A DNA stretch of 64,000 nucleotides, taken from the NCBI GenBank assembly GCA_965220715.1, contig OZ244843.1, forward strand, positions 5,332,001 through 5,396,000, written 5' to 3'. Below, piece after piece: positions 52,235 through 61,454 of the stretch. Under the pieces are notes generated by a model. The model was given only the letters and a program-made list of their open reading frames with translations, was not told where the DNA came from and searched no databases. This DNA comes from Bin5 sp965220715 (GTDB lineage: Bacteria; Chloroflexota; Anaerolineae; Caldilineales; Caldilineaceae). The position numbers were made by a program, and so were the translations under genes. Numbering within the stretch: the stretch's first letter is position 1; the number at the start of each line of letters is the position of its first letter.

Positions 52235-53125
52235 ATGGCCGATCTTCTTAAGTTGGAGCGGGATCTGGCCGCGCTTGAGCAGGATCCCACACTCAATGAA
52301 GATGACAATCTGGCAGCGCGCTTTGAGGCGCTGAAGACGCTCGACTTCCTGGAGGAAGCGTTCCAGATACAGGCCAGTCACCAGTCGGCCGCAACCGGGT
52401 TGCTACGGGTGCGCGCGTTGCAGGGCGATCTGGATAAGCGGAACCAGGATCTGTTTCGGATGTTGCGTACAGGCATCCGAACAGGAGTGGTCACACCGCG
52501 TCAACTGCGGAACCTGTTCGAAAGCAACTGCCGCTACCGGCAAGACGGTAGCGAGTGGCTGCACTTCAGGGCGGAAGCCGCGGACGCGCTAGCCGCGGGG
52601 CTGTTCCACAGCGACTGCCCGCCGCAGCCGTGGGAAGGCAGCGACAGCGAAATGATTCACTACGAGTCGACGCCGGTGAGCGCGCTACTCGAACTGGTGG
52701 ACCGCGTGCCGCTGACGCGCGCCGACAGATTTGTGGACATTGGCTCCGGGCTGGGCCAGGTGGCGCTGCTGGTGCACCTGCTGACAGGCGTGGAGGCGAT
52801 CGGGCTGGAAGTGATGCCGGCGTATGTTGACCATGCCCGCTGCGAAGCGGCGAGGCTGGGAATCGGCAGGGTGGCGTTCAGACAGGGGGACGCACGCAGC
52901 GCAGGCCTATGTGCGGGCACGGTCTATTTTCTCTATTCTCCTTTTCGAGGAGAGATGCTGCGGACCGTACTCGGCAGGCTGCGCCACGAGGCATGCGAGC
53001 GGCGGTTGACGATCTGCTCATTCGGTCCGTGTACAGCGCAGATCGCGGCGGAGAGGTGGCTGACCAGTGAAGACGCGGAAATGGGCCATGAGTTCCGGCT
53101 GGCGATCTTTCACAGCGGCGGCTAG
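52235..53125 (+). CDS. SAM-dependent methyltransferase-like protein with helical N-terminal domain
   Basis: 296 residues. Residues 1-140 are mainly helical and unlike any domain I recognise (LLKLERDLAALEQDPTLNED, RMLRTGIRTGVV). Residues about 148-285 form a class I methyltransferase: RFVDIGSGLGQVALLVHLL is motif I, EAIGLEVMPAYVDHA the acidic strand, FRQGDARSAGLCAGTVYFLY the motif near the site. The Dot1-like pattern DIGSGxGQ is notable. Substrate unknown. It follows rimO by 29 bases, so ribosome- or protein-directed methylation is possible but not shown. Confidence 0.82.
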   Translation: MADLLKLERDLAALEQDPTLNEDDNLAARFEALKTLDFLEEAFQIQASHQSAATGLLRVRALQGDLDKRNQDLFRMLRTGIRTGVVTPRQLRNLFESNCRYRQDGSEWLHFRAEAADALAAGLFHSDCPPQPWEGSDSEMIHYESTPVSALLELVDRVPLTRADRFVDIGSGLGQVALLVHLLTGVEAIGLEVMPAYVDHARCEAARLGIGRVAFRQGDARSAGLCAGTVYFLYSPFRGEMLRTVLGRLRHEACERRLTICSFGPCTAQIAAERWLTSEDAEMGHEFRLAIFHSGG

Positions 53126-53139
53126 GGGCGAAAACGAAA

Positions 53140-53179
53140 GAAGGCACCGACACGGGAACGCGCCCGCGCCAATGCCTTC
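53140..53179. terminator. Inverted repeat between convergent genes
   Basis: GAAGGCA (53140-53146) and TGCCTTC (53173-53179) pair, with an inner CGGG/CCCG stem. No T-run follows. It lies between the methyltransferase (+) and aldehyde dehydrogenase (-) genes and may end both transcripts. Confidence 0.35.
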
Positions 53180-53228
53180 CGTATTAGATAGCTGACAGGA
53201 CACTGAGCAGCCTGCCGGGCGATTTGGA

Positions 53229-54647
53229 TCAGCTGCCCAGGTGGAAGACCGCCATCTTCGTTTCGGTCATCTCCTCAACGGCGTACTTAGGCCCTTCCTT
53301 GCCCATGCCACTCTCTTTGAGGCCGCCATACGGCATCAGGTCGGCGCGCCACTGTGTGCCCCAATTGACATGCAGATTGCCGGACTCGACCTCCTTCACA
53401 AATCTCATTGCCCAGTCGATATTCTGCGTGAAGATCGCCGCGCTTAAGCCGTAGTTGGTGTCGTTGGCAAGGGCGATGGCCTCGTCGATGTCGCTGACAG
53501 GGGTCACGCCGACGACGGGGCCAAAGACCTCATCGCAGGAGATCTTCATATCCGGGCTGACGTTGGAGACGATGGTCGGCTGGTACATCTGACCGTTGCG
53601 CTCCCCGCCAAGGACGAGCTCGGCACCGCCGCTTACAGCTTCCTCTACCCACTCATCAACGCGTACGGCGTCCTCTTCGCGAATCATCGGACCCATTTTG
53701 GTGGCTTCAGCCAGAGGGTTGCCGGTTGTGATGTTTTCGACGGTCGCCTTGAAGGCGTCGAGAAAGTCGCCGTAGATCTTTTCGTGGGTGACGACGCGCT
53801 GGGTGGAGATGCAGACCTGCCCGGCGTTGGAGTAACCGGAAGCTGCTGCGGCCAGGGCTACGCGTTCGGGGTCGGCGTCCGGCATGACGATCAGGGGCGC
53901 ATTCGAGCCAAGTTCCATCGTGACCCGCTTCAGGCCGGCGGTGCGGCAGATATGCTCGCCGATGTCGCGGCTGCCGGTGAAGGTGATTTTGCGCACACGC
54001 GAATCGGCGCAGAGCGCATCGCCGATGACGGCGCCGGAGCCGGTAAGGCACTGGAGCGCTTCCGGCGGCGTGCCGGCTTCGAGGAAGATTTCGACCAGTT
54101 TCAGCGCGGAAAGCGGCGTGTCGGTGGCCGGTTTCAGAATGATGGCGTTACCGGCGGCCAAGGCGGGACCGATCTTGTGACAGACCAAGTGGAGGGGGAA
54201 GTTGAAGGGGCTGATGCCGACAATGACGCCGCAGGGCACGCGCACGGTAAAGCCGAACTTGCCGGCCGCGCCGGGTGCGCCATCAAGGGGGACGACTTCG
54301 CCGCCCAAGCGCTTGGCCTCTTCGGCGGAGAGGGCGATGATTTCGACCGCGCGCGAGGCTTCGATCCGGCCTTCGGCGATGATTTTGCCCTCTTCGAGGG
54401 TGATGGTGCGGGCCAGATCTTCGTTGCGTTCCTCCATCAGGTGGGCGGCTTTGTGCAGGATTTCATAGCGCTCGTAGCCGGTCAAATTGGCCATTACTTT
54501 GGCGCCGCGTTCGGCGGTCGCCAGCGCCAACTCCACGTCGGCCGCATCCCCTCTGGGAATGGTGTCGACGACCGAACCGTCGAACGGGTGCAGAACTTCG
54601 ATCTTTTCGGATTTGTCCACCCACTGCCCGCCAATGTGCATTTTCAT
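53229..54647 (-). CDS. NAD(P)-dependent aldehyde dehydrogenase
   Basis: 472 residues, full length. Typical segments: GVIVGISPFNFPLHLVCHKI, ALAAGNAIILKPATDTPLSA, ITFTGSRDIGEHICRTAG, catalytic Glu in TMELGSNAPLIV, catalytic Cys in NAGQVCISTQRV, and DEVFGPVVGV near the C-terminus. It oxidises an aldehyde to an acid; its similarity to lactaldehyde, phosphonoacetaldehyde or glyceraldehyde-phosphate enzymes is general and the substrate is undecided. The ATG at 54647 has AAGGAG upstream. PhyH gene A lies 83 bases upstream on the same strand and may supply its aldehyde. Its 5' end was copied in the tandem duplication next door. Confidence 0.93.
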   Translation of the reverse strand: MKMHIGGQWVDKSEKIEVLHPFDGSVVDTIPRGDAADVELALATAERGAKVMANLTGYERYEILHKAAHLMEERNEDLARTITLEEGKIIAEGRIEASRAVEIIALSAEEAKRLGGEVVPLDGAPGAAGKFGFTVRVPCGVIVGISPFNFPLHLVCHKIGPALAAGNAIILKPATDTPLSALKLVEIFLEAGTPPEALQCLTGSGAVIGDALCADSRVRKITFTGSRDIGEHICRTAGLKRVTMELGSNAPLIVMPDADPERVALAAAASGYSNAGQVCISTQRVVTHEKIYGDFLDAFKATVENITTGNPLAEATKMGPMIREEDAVRVDEWVEEAVSGGAELVLGGERNGQMYQPTIVSNVSPDMKISCDEVFGPVVGVTPVSDIDEAIALANDTNYGLSAAIFTQNIDWAMRFVKEVESGNLHVNWGTQWRADLMPYGGLKESGMGKEGPKYAVEEMTETKMAVFHLGS

Positions 54648-54730
54648 CGAACTCTTCTCCTTATATTCTGAATTGTTTCAGAATGGTTGCGTTGTTGTAT
54701 GAAGTACCGCTGCGCGATTTGCGGCGGCGT

Positions 54731-55579
54731 TTATGACTTTAGTTGAGGTCCGGGCACCCGTTTCCATTCCAGCGGATCTGCGTCCCCCTCATAAGTGGGG
54801 ACCAGCTTCTGAACGAGTTTCTGTGCCTGCGGTGGCCAAGAAGACACTTGCGTCTGATCACGGCTCAAGCTGGATTGGATGGGAGGCGGTGAAACTTCGA
54901 AATTGGGATGATACCAGAGCGTTATGACCGTGCGGCGTTCTCCCGTCCGGTTGGGGAAGGAGCCGTGGAGAAGCCTGGCATCGCCGATGACAAGGTCGCC
55001 GGCGCGCACCGGAACAGCCTTGTCTTCCGGCATGGGCTGATAAGCGGGATTGGATGTGTCGGTGGCCCGGCTCAGCTCCTCGGAATGTGTGGTGTGGACG
55101 GCGTCGTGAATGCGATGGCGCTTGCGATGGGAGCCAGAGATGACGCGCAGGCAGCCGTTCTCGATGCTGGTGTCCACAAGATAGTACATGAGAAAGAGCT
55201 GGAGGGGGAGATCCGTATAGCTGACCGGATCATTCCATGCCCACCAGTCCTGGTGCCAGAAAAGGGGCGGCGAGTGGCCTGGTTTGCTGATCACAAACCC
55301 GGACGACCAGCGAGAATCAGGAAAGCCTAGAGAGGACAGGGCGTCGAGGGCAGGTTGATAGGCGACCAATTCGGCGAAGAAGGGGTCATCATAGACGCTT
55401 ATCATGCTGCCCGTGGACTTGTATCTTTCGAAGTGCTCGGCGGGCTGGGCTGCGATGAGGCCTTCGCTGGCGTCTAGCACGCGGACCAACATCTCTGGAG
55501 TCAGTATCCGCTCAAGGACGCAGTAGCCGTCGCGTAACAGCTGCTGTGTCTTGTCGTGGAGATTTGTTGCTCTTGTCAT
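54731..55579 (-). CDS. Phytanoyl-CoA dioxygenase family protein, copy A
   Basis: 282 residues from the ATG at 55579 (GGAGG seven bases upstream; an earlier ATG at 55585 is too close). The iron site is His109 and Asp111 in FWHQDWWAWNDPV, the distal His lies in ARLLHGSFPNRTGERRTVIT with Arg residues for 2-oxoglutarate, and LRVISGSHRKRHRIHD precedes it. It is an Fe(II)/2-oxoglutarate oxygenase of unknown substrate. It is clearly paralogous to copy B at 56006; the two differ mainly at single residues. It probably shares a transcript with the aldehyde dehydrogenase downstream. Confidence 0.93.
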   Translation of the reverse strand: MTRATNLHDKTQQLLRDGYCVLERILTPEMLVRVLDASEGLIAAQPAEHFERYKSTGSMISVYDDPFFAELVAYQPALDALSSLGFPDSRWSSGFVISKPGHSPPLFWHQDWWAWNDPVSYTDLPLQLFLMYYLVDTSIENGCLRVISGSHRKRHRIHDAVHTTHSEELSRATDTSNPAYQPMPEDKAVPVRAGDLVIGDARLLHGSFPNRTGERRTVITLWYHPNFEVSPPPIQSSLSRDQTQVSSWPPQAQKLVQKLVPTYEGDADPLEWKRVPGPQLKS

Positions 55580-55822
55580 TATCATGCCTCCCCTGCGCAG
55601 TGTAGCATGAAACACAAGAAAAAACGGAAACGAGGGTGTTCAATCGTGCGTTCCCTGCCTTGCTTAGAGAAAAAGCACCGGATTGTGGCTCCTCATTCGT
55701 GAAAGTGTCTCTATCGCAAAAGAGAGCAAAGGCGTCTTCCACTTCGACTCAGGGAGACATGGCTGAGACAGTGATGAACCCCCGCCATATTCAACGTTCT
55801 GTGAGACAGTTTTCGTTCTCCA

Positions 55823-55922
55823 CCGGGAATGGTGTCGATGAAGGAGCCGTTCGAACGGGTGCAACACTTCTATCTTCTGGGGCTTTTCTACCCTCTTCCC
55901 GGAAATGTGCCATTTGTCCGAC
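55823..55922 (-). pseudogene. Degenerate 5' fragment of the duplicated aldehyde dehydrogenase gene
   Basis: Read on the minus strand, the residues KIEVLHPF follow a diverged version of the dehydrogenase N-terminus (HISGKRVEKPQ in place of HIGGQWVDKSE). The position matching the real start codon (54645-54647) is no longer ATG, and a one-base insertion near 55850 shifts the frame after HPF. Homology stops at about 55823, so only about 33 codons remain. It sits directly downstream of PhyH copy B, where the real gene sits downstream of copy A. Confidence 0.8.
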
Positions 55923-56005
55923 TCTTCTCCCTTATAGCTCAGCATCGTACCAGAATGGTTGCGTTGTTGTGTGAATTCCCGCTGCGCGACTTGCGCCCAC
56001 GTTTT

Positions 56006-56851
56006 TCACTTCAGTTGAGGCCCCGGTACACGGTTCCACTCCAGCGGCTCTTCCTCGCCATCGTATGTGGGTACCAGTTTCTGGACGAGTTTTTGCGCCT
56101 GCGGCGGCCAGTCAACGACTCGCGTCTGTGTACGGCTCAAATTGGCCTGGACGCGGGGCGGTGATATGTCAAAATTGGGATGGTACCAGATCGTGATGAC
56201 TGTGCGCCGCTCATCGGTCTGGTTGGCGTAGGCGCCGTGAAGCAGTCTGGAATCGCCGATCACCAGATCGCCGGCGCGCACGGGCACGGCCTGATCCTCA
56301 GGCATCGGTTGATAGGCCGGATGGTCCGGGTCGGTCGCCCGTCGCAACTCATCGGTATGTGCTGTGGGCACGGCATCGTGCATGCGATGGCGCTTGCGAT
56401 GGGAACCGGCGATGACGCGCAGACAGCCGTTCTCGATGCGCGTATCTACCAGATAGTACATGAGAAAGAGTTGGAGAGGGAGATCGGTATAGCTGACCGG
56501 ATCGTTCCATCCCCACCAGTCCTGATGCCAGAAGAGAGGCGGCGAGTGGCCGGGCTTGCTGATGACAAAACCGGACGACCAGCGTGGATTCGGATAGCCC
56601 AAAGAGGACAGCGCATCCAGAGCCGGTGAATGGGCGACCAGTTCGGCGAAGAAGGGATCGCCATAGACGCTGATCAAACTGCCGGTGGATTTCTGCTCCT
56701 CGAAGTGCTCGGCAGATTGGGCAGCCAGCAGACCTTCACTCGCGGCCTGCACGCGGGCCAGCATTTGCGGTGACAGCACCTGCTCGAAGACGCAGTAGCC
56801 GTCCCGTATCAACTGGGTACTCTTGTCGCGGACGATGGTGGTAGTCGTCAT
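56006..56851 (-). CDS. Phytanoyl-CoA dioxygenase family protein, copy B
   Basis: 281 residues from the second of two adjacent ATG codons (56851), four bases after GGAGG; the frame continues upstream to 57010 without a better start. The iron site is FWHQDWWGWNDPV, the distal His lies in SRLLHGAYANQTDERRTVIT, and LRVIAGSHRKRHRMHD precedes it, as in copy A. It arose by the tandem duplication and both copies look intact, so the second may have taken a different substrate or simply raise dosage. A partial aldehyde dehydrogenase remnant follows it. Confidence 0.93.
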   Translation of the reverse strand: MTTTTIVRDKSTQLIRDGYCVFEQVLSPQMLARVQAASEGLLAAQSAEHFEEQKSTGSLISVYGDPFFAELVAHSPALDALSSLGYPNPRWSSGFVISKPGHSPPLFWHQDWWGWNDPVSYTDLPLQLFLMYYLVDTRIENGCLRVIAGSHRKRHRMHDAVPTAHTDELRRATDPDHPAYQPMPEDQAVPVRAGDLVIGDSRLLHGAYANQTDERRTVITIWYHPNFDISPPRVQANLSRTQTRVVDWPPQAQKLVQKLVPTYDGEEEPLEWNRVPGPQLK

Positions 56852-57054
56852 CATGCCTCCCCTGCGTTGTGTAGCATGAAATACAAGAAAAAATGGAAGT
56901 GCGAGGGTGGAGCCGTTCGTTCCCTGCTTGTTTAGGTACAAAGCACAAAAGTAGGGCGCTCCACCCGCGAGCGTGTCTCTATTGTAACAGAGAGAGGGGG
57001 GGCTTTCCATACTGACATAGCGACGCTCGTATGCTCCCAGACGACGTTCTGAGG

Positions 57055-57132
57055 TACAATCTCTTTGCTTTCTCAGGGATGTTGCAAAGGGAAATCTGAT
57101 GCTTGACTAAACAGATTCAGACTCATTGCAAC
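57055..57132 (+). promoter_or_regulatory. Leader of the FGGY kinase gene with nested inverted repeats
   Basis: A TACAAT -10 (57055-57060) without a clear -35 precedes a leader in which GTTGCAA (57081-57087) pairs with TTGCAAC (57126-57132), and inside it AATCTG (57093-57098) pairs with CAGATT (57112-57117). The arms could form a two-tier hairpin in mRNA or be two operator half-sites. Confidence 0.35.
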
Positions 57133-57172
57133 AGGTGTCGGCACGATCAACTTCGCGGAACAGGTATAAGCT

Positions 57173-58615
57173 ATGCTCATCGGACTCGATATCGGCACAA
57201 CTTCATTGAGCGCGGTAGCGCTGGACCCGGCGAGCGGCAGGCAGCTGGCCCACGGGACAGTTGCCAATGGCGCCGGCTCTTCCCCGGAGCCTGGCCGCGC
57301 TGAACTGGACCTGTCGCGACTGTACGACCTGACAGTGCAATGCCTGGCCGAATTGGTGGCGCAGGCAGATCTGCCCCCCGCCGCCTTTCAGGGCATCGGC
57401 GTCACCGGCCAGCAACACGGTGTTGCTCTGATCGGCCCGGCCGGGAAGGCGGCCGGGCCCGCCATTACATGGCAGGACTTGCGGGTGCAGCAGCCGCTGC
57501 CCGGTTCAGACAGGCCGGTGCTGGATCGGTTCATCGCTGACGCCGGAGGCCGCGAAGCCTTCGGCAACACCGGCTGCCTGCCCGCGGCCGGCTTCCTCGG
57601 CCCCAGCCTTTACTGGCTCGGTCTGCAAGATGCCCTGCCGGAGCCGCCCGTGACCGCCTGCTTCGTTCCGGATGCGGTGGTCTCCTTCCTCACGGGCGCG
57701 ACAGTGGTCTGTGAACCGACGCTGGCGGCCAGTTCCGGGATCTTTGACATCCGCGAGAATTGTTGGGATTGGTCGCTGCTGGAACGGCTGGAGTTACCGG
57801 AGCGACTCTTCCCGCCGGTGGGCCGTGCCGGGGATGTGGTGGGAGGTCTACGCCGCGAGCTGGCAGAAGCTATCGGGCTGGCGGCGGGCACGCCGGTGAC
57901 GGTGGCGCTGGGCGACAATCAGGCCAGCTTCATCGGCAGCGCGCCGGAGCCGGCCCGCAGTCTGCTCCTGAACGTAGGAACCGGCGGCCAGATCTCCGCC
58001 CGCACGGACAGCTTTCATTTCATTCCCGGTCTGGAGAACCGGCCATTCCCCGGTGGACAGTATCTGCTGATAGGGGGAGGGCTGTTCGGGGGTCGTTCCT
58101 ATGCTTATTTGCAGCGCTTTTTCCAGCAGGTGGGCACCCAACTTCTGGGAACGGATATGCCAGCCGACCTCTATGCACGAATGACGGAGCTGGCTGCGAC
58201 GGTCGCCGCCGGCTGCGACGGGCTGCGCTGTGAACCGTTCTTCACTGGTAGCCGCACCGACCCGGGGCTGCGCGCCTCGTTCAGCGGGCTTTCGCCGGAC
58301 AACTTCACGCCTGCCCACTTTGCCCGCGCGCTGCTGGAGGGCATGGCGGAAGGCTTTTTCAACTTTTACGAACAGATGAAGCCGGTGGTGGGAAAGCCGC
58401 CGCTCCTGGTGGGGGCGGGTAACGGGGTGCGCCAGAACCGGCTCCTGGCCAGGATTCTGGCGCGTCGGTTCGAGAAGCCGTTGCTGATACCCAGACACAC
58501 GGAAGAGGCGGCGGTCGGCGCGGCAGTGGCTGCGGCAGTCGGCCTGGGTATCTTTTCCGACCTGGAGACGGCGGCGGCGGCGCTTCTCGACTACGCCGAC
58601 ACAGTCGAACCATAG
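57173..58615 (+). CDS. FGGY-family carbohydrate kinase, sedoheptulokinase/xylulokinase-like
   Basis: 480 residues. The N-terminal ATPase domain begins MLIGLDIGTTSLSAVALDP; GIGVTGQQHGVALIGPAGK is the substrate strand; VALGDNQASFIGSAPEP and LNVGTGGQISARTD are phosphate-loop segments, and LLVGAGNGVRQNRLLARIL lies in the C-terminal domain. The order and GNGVRQN signature look closer to sedoheptulokinase than to classic xylulokinase, but specificity cannot be decided. It phosphorylates a keto-sugar for the pentose phosphate pathway. Convergent with proA. Confidence 0.88.
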   Translation: MLIGLDIGTTSLSAVALDPASGRQLAHGTVANGAGSSPEPGRAELDLSRLYDLTVQCLAELVAQADLPPAAFQGIGVTGQQHGVALIGPAGKAAGPAITWQDLRVQQPLPGSDRPVLDRFIADAGGREAFGNTGCLPAAGFLGPSLYWLGLQDALPEPPVTACFVPDAVVSFLTGATVVCEPTLAASSGIFDIRENCWDWSLLERLELPERLFPPVGRAGDVVGGLRRELAEAIGLAAGTPVTVALGDNQASFIGSAPEPARSLLLNVGTGGQISARTDSFHFIPGLENRPFPGGQYLLIGGGLFGGRSYAYLQRFFQQVGTQLLGTDMPADLYARMTELAATVAAGCDGLRCEPFFTGSRTDPGLRASFSGLSPDNFTPAHFARALLEGMAEGFFNFYEQMKPVVGKPPLLVGAGNGVRQNRLLARILARRFEKPLLIPRHTEEAAVGAAVAAAVGLGIFSDLETAAAALLDYADTVEP

Positions 58616-58685
58616 CCGGCTGAGGGCGGGGACGAGCGAGACTGCGCGCCCCCGGTCTGTGCATTGTAGACGGATCGTCGACACG

Positions 58686-60053
58686 CTATTCGCGCACGTG
58701 CATATCGCCCAGCACAATCCACTTGTATGTGGTCAACTCCTCCAGCCCCATAGGCCCGCGCGCATGGAGTTTCTGCGTGCTGATGGCGACCTCGGCACCG
58801 AGGCCAAACTGGCCGCCGTCGTTGAAGCGGGTGCTGGCGTTGACGAAGACCGCTGAGGAGTTGACGGCATCAACAAAGCGTTGGGCATTGTTCCAATCCT
58901 GGGTGATGATGCCGTCGGAGTGGTCCTGGCTGTGCTCTTGAATGTGAGCGATGGCGTCGTCGAGCGAGTCCACCAGCTTGACGCCCAGGATCAGCGCCAT
59001 CCACTCCGTGTCCCAGTCGTCCGGCCCCGCCGGGGTGACTGTTGCGCCGTGGCCTGTGAGAAATGGCATTGCATCGGGAGTAGCCCGCATCTCGACACCG
59101 CATTCGGCCATACGCCGGGCAAGCTTTGGCAGAAACTCGGGCGCGATCTGGCGGTTGACCAGCAGGGTATCCAGCGAGTTGCAGACCGAGGGACGCTGGG
59201 TGCGGGCGTTGACGATAACGTCCATCCCCCGCTCCTGTTCGGCGCTGATATCCACGTAATAGTGGCAGATGCCAATGCCGCCGGTGATGACCGGGATGGT
59301 GCTCTGCTCGCGGCACAAACGATGCAGACTGTTGCCGCCGCGGGGGATGAGCATATCAACGTAGTTGTCCATGCGCAGGAACTGGGACACGAGCGCCCTG
59401 TCCGGGTTACCGATGTATTGGACGGCCTCGCCGGGCAGGCCCTGCGCTTGCAGGGCGTCGCCAATAACGGAGACCAGCGCCAGGTTGCTGCGCAGGGTCT
59501 CTTTGCCGCCGCGCAGGATGACGGCGTTGCCGGTCTTCAGGCAGAGGACGGCGATATCGATGGTGGTGTTGGGGCGGGCTTCGTAGATAACGCCCAGGAC
59601 GCCGATCGGAATGCGTCGTCGGCTAAGGCGCAGACCGTTGGGCAACAAGCGGCTTTCCAGTTCGGCGCCAACCGGGTCGGGCAGCGCCGCGACCTGGCGC
59701 GTGTCGTCCGCCAGCCCACGTATTCGTTCCGGCGTCAGCAGCAGGCGGTCCAGCAGGGCGTCGCTGAGACCATTGGCGCGGCCGCCGGCGATGTCCAGTT
59801 CGTTCTGCGCCAGGACCTCAGCGCTCCTCGCTTGCAAGGCATCGGCGATGGCATGAAGCGCGTCATTCTTCTGCGTCGACGTCAACGCCGCCAGTTTGCG
59901 GCTCGCCTGCCGCGCGGCCTGCCCCATCGCCTCCAGATCAACCGGCTGACCCCCAGTCTGAGAAGGATCATTTGGGGATAGTTGCCCTGCCCCCTGATCG
60001 TTGCGGGGGGAACTTTCCGCGCGCGCGCTTGGTTCCTTGACAGAAAAGGTCAT
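58686..60053 (-). CDS. proA: Gamma-glutamyl phosphate reductase
   Basis: 455 residues, with an N-terminal extension of about 40 residues rich in Ser and Gln that normal ProA lacks. The core starts DLEAMGQAARQASRKLAAL. GVLGVIYEARPNTTIDIAVL, NAVILRGGKETLRSN, the catalytic Cys in RPSVCNSLDTLLVN and FVNASTRFNDGGQFGLGAEV identify the enzyme. It reduces glutamyl phosphate to glutamate semialdehyde in proline synthesis. The ATG at 60053 sits behind GGGAGG, 17 bases after proB, which it follows in one operon. Confidence 0.96.
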   Translation of the reverse strand: MTFSVKEPSARAESSPRNDQGAGQLSPNDPSQTGGQPVDLEAMGQAARQASRKLAALTSTQKNDALHAIADALQARSAEVLAQNELDIAGGRANGLSDALLDRLLLTPERIRGLADDTRQVAALPDPVGAELESRLLPNGLRLSRRRIPIGVLGVIYEARPNTTIDIAVLCLKTGNAVILRGGKETLRSNLALVSVIGDALQAQGLPGEAVQYIGNPDRALVSQFLRMDNYVDMLIPRGGNSLHRLCREQSTIPVITGGIGICHYYVDISAEQERGMDVIVNARTQRPSVCNSLDTLLVNRQIAPEFLPKLARRMAECGVEMRATPDAMPFLTGHGATVTPAGPDDWDTEWMALILGVKLVDSLDDAIAHIQEHSQDHSDGIITQDWNNAQRFVDAVNSSAVFVNASTRFNDGGQFGLGAEVAISTQKLHARGPMGLEELTTYKWIVLGDMHVRE

Positions 60054-60070
60054 AAATTTCCTCCCAGCCC

Positions 60071-61174
60071 TTATTCCAGTAGGATCATGTCATTGCGGTG
60101 GAGCGCCACCGGCCCATAGCCATAGCCCAGCCGTTCGCTGATTTCGTGCGACTGGCAGCCGCGAATGCGATGGAGGTCATTACTGCTGTAGCGGGTGATG
60201 CCGCGCGCCAGATCCGACCCATTCCCCTCCTTCACAAAGACGGCGTCGCCCCGCTCGAATTCGCCTTCCACTGCAGTGATGCCAACGGGAAGGAGGCTAT
60301 TGCCTTGAAGGCGCAAGGCTTTGGCGGCGCCGGCATCCACGAGCAGACGGCCTGAGGGGGCAGGGCCGGCCAGAATCCAGCGTTTGCGGTTCTCCAGCGG
60401 TGTTTCCTGTGCGGAGAAGCGGGTTCCGACGGCCTGACCAGCGACTATGCGCAAGATCACGTCCGGTGCGCTGCCGTCGGCGATCACGACGTCGGTGCCA
60501 GCCCGGCAGGCGATTTCCGCAGCCTGTAGTTTTGTGCTCATGCCGCCAATCCCCAGGCCGGACGGCGTGTTGCCGGCAAGGGCGCGGAGGGAATCGTCGA
60601 TGGTCCGGACTTCAGGAATCAACTGTGCGTCTGGGTCGGTGCGCGGGTCGGCCGTAAACAGACCCGCCTGGTCGGTCAACATCAGCAGCAGGTCAGCGTC
60701 GGTCAACACAGCCACCAGCGCCGAGAGATTGTCATTGTCGCCAACCTTGATCTCTTCGACAACCACGGCGTCGTTTTCGTTCACGACTGGAACGATCCGG
60801 TGTTTTAGCAGGGCGCTGAAGGTGTCGCGGGCGTTCAGAAAACGCTGGCGGTTTTCCGTGTCGGCCCTGGTGAGCAGAATCTGCCCGACGTGTATGCCAT
60901 AGATTTCGAAGAACCGTTCCCACATGAGCATCAGTCGGCTCTGGCCGACTGCGGCCAGCATCTGCCGGCTGGACAGGGTGTTGGGCAGGTCGGGGAATTG
61001 CAGGCGCGCCCGTCCGGCGGCCTGAGCCCCGGAGGAGCAGACAATCAACTCCTTGTTCTGATGATGGAGCGACGCGAGCTGACGGGTCAGTTCCACCATT
61101 TGCGGTTGGTTGAGGAAACGGGTGCCCTTGGTCAGTACACCTGTGCCCAACTTTACGACGATTCTACGATACAT
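60071..61174 (-). CDS. proB: Glutamate 5-kinase with PUA domain
   Basis: About 367 residues from the ATG at 61174; a longer frame to 61291 lacks the family start. The amino-acid kinase domain begins RRIVVKLGTGVLTKGT, with IVCSSGAQAAGRARL, VPVVNENDAVVVEEIKVGDN (substrate loop), LSALVAVLTDADLLLMLTDQ and GIGGMSTKLQAAEIACRAG. The C-terminal 80 residues are the PUA domain (VDAGAAKALRLQGNSLLPVG), often involved in feedback control by proline. It phosphorylates glutamate in the first step of proline synthesis and runs into proA. Confidence 0.96.
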   Translation of the reverse strand: MYRRIVVKLGTGVLTKGTRFLNQPQMVELTRQLASLHHQNKELIVCSSGAQAAGRARLQFPDLPNTLSSRQMLAAVGQSRLMLMWERFFEIYGIHVGQILLTRADTENRQRFLNARDTFSALLKHRIVPVVNENDAVVVEEIKVGDNDNLSALVAVLTDADLLLMLTDQAGLFTADPRTDPDAQLIPEVRTIDDSLRALAGNTPSGLGIGGMSTKLQAAEIACRAGTDVVIADGSAPDVILRIVAGQAVGTRFSAQETPLENRKRWILAGPAPSGRLLVDAGAAKALRLQGNSLLPVGITAVEGEFERGDAVFVKEGNGSDLARGITRYSSNDLHRIRGCQSHEISERLGYGYGPVALHRNDMILLE

Positions 61175-61454
61175 CCTTCCCGTCCCGCCAGAAAAATGGA
61201 ACCTGTTCACCAGTAGCCAGTTTCCCAATGCGCAGTTCCTGGTCGCTGGGATAACGCTAACAGTATAATGCAGTGAGGAACGATTCGGCAATCATTTCCC
61301 GGACGAGATTCATAGGCGCGCCAAAGGGGACGGGGGCGGAGGGCGTCATGATACACGCTGGTGGGCCGCGGCGAATTCCGGTGCGTTGTGGAACACAAAC
61401 GGGGACGCGCAGTCATTCCATGCATGGGCGGCGTCCTCTGAAATGTAACCGTTT
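61175..61454. other. Intergenic stretch upstream of proB
   Basis: No gene is supportable here. The proB promoter should lie in it, read on the minus strand, but no clear pair of boxes was found. Its right end is followed by the promoter for the surface protein. Confidence 0.4.

Larger units (their letters stand above)
54555..57012. repeat. Tandem segmental duplication (about 1.19 kb unit, period about 1.27 kb)
   Basis: The segment 54555-55742 (5' end of the aldehyde dehydrogenase gene, the gap, PhyH gene A and its upstream region) recurs as 55823-57012 (broken dehydrogenase end, gap, PhyH gene B and upstream region). Matching points are offset by 1270-1275 bases throughout, for example GAATGGTTGCGTTGTTGT at 54681 and 55953. 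About 80 bases of non-homologous sequence separate the copies. Confidence 0.85.

Noticed and set aside
53784..54671. A 295-codon plus-strand frame opposite the aldehyde dehydrogenase
   Set aside because: It is Gly/Asp-rich shadow sequence; the minus-strand gene has all catalytic motifs.
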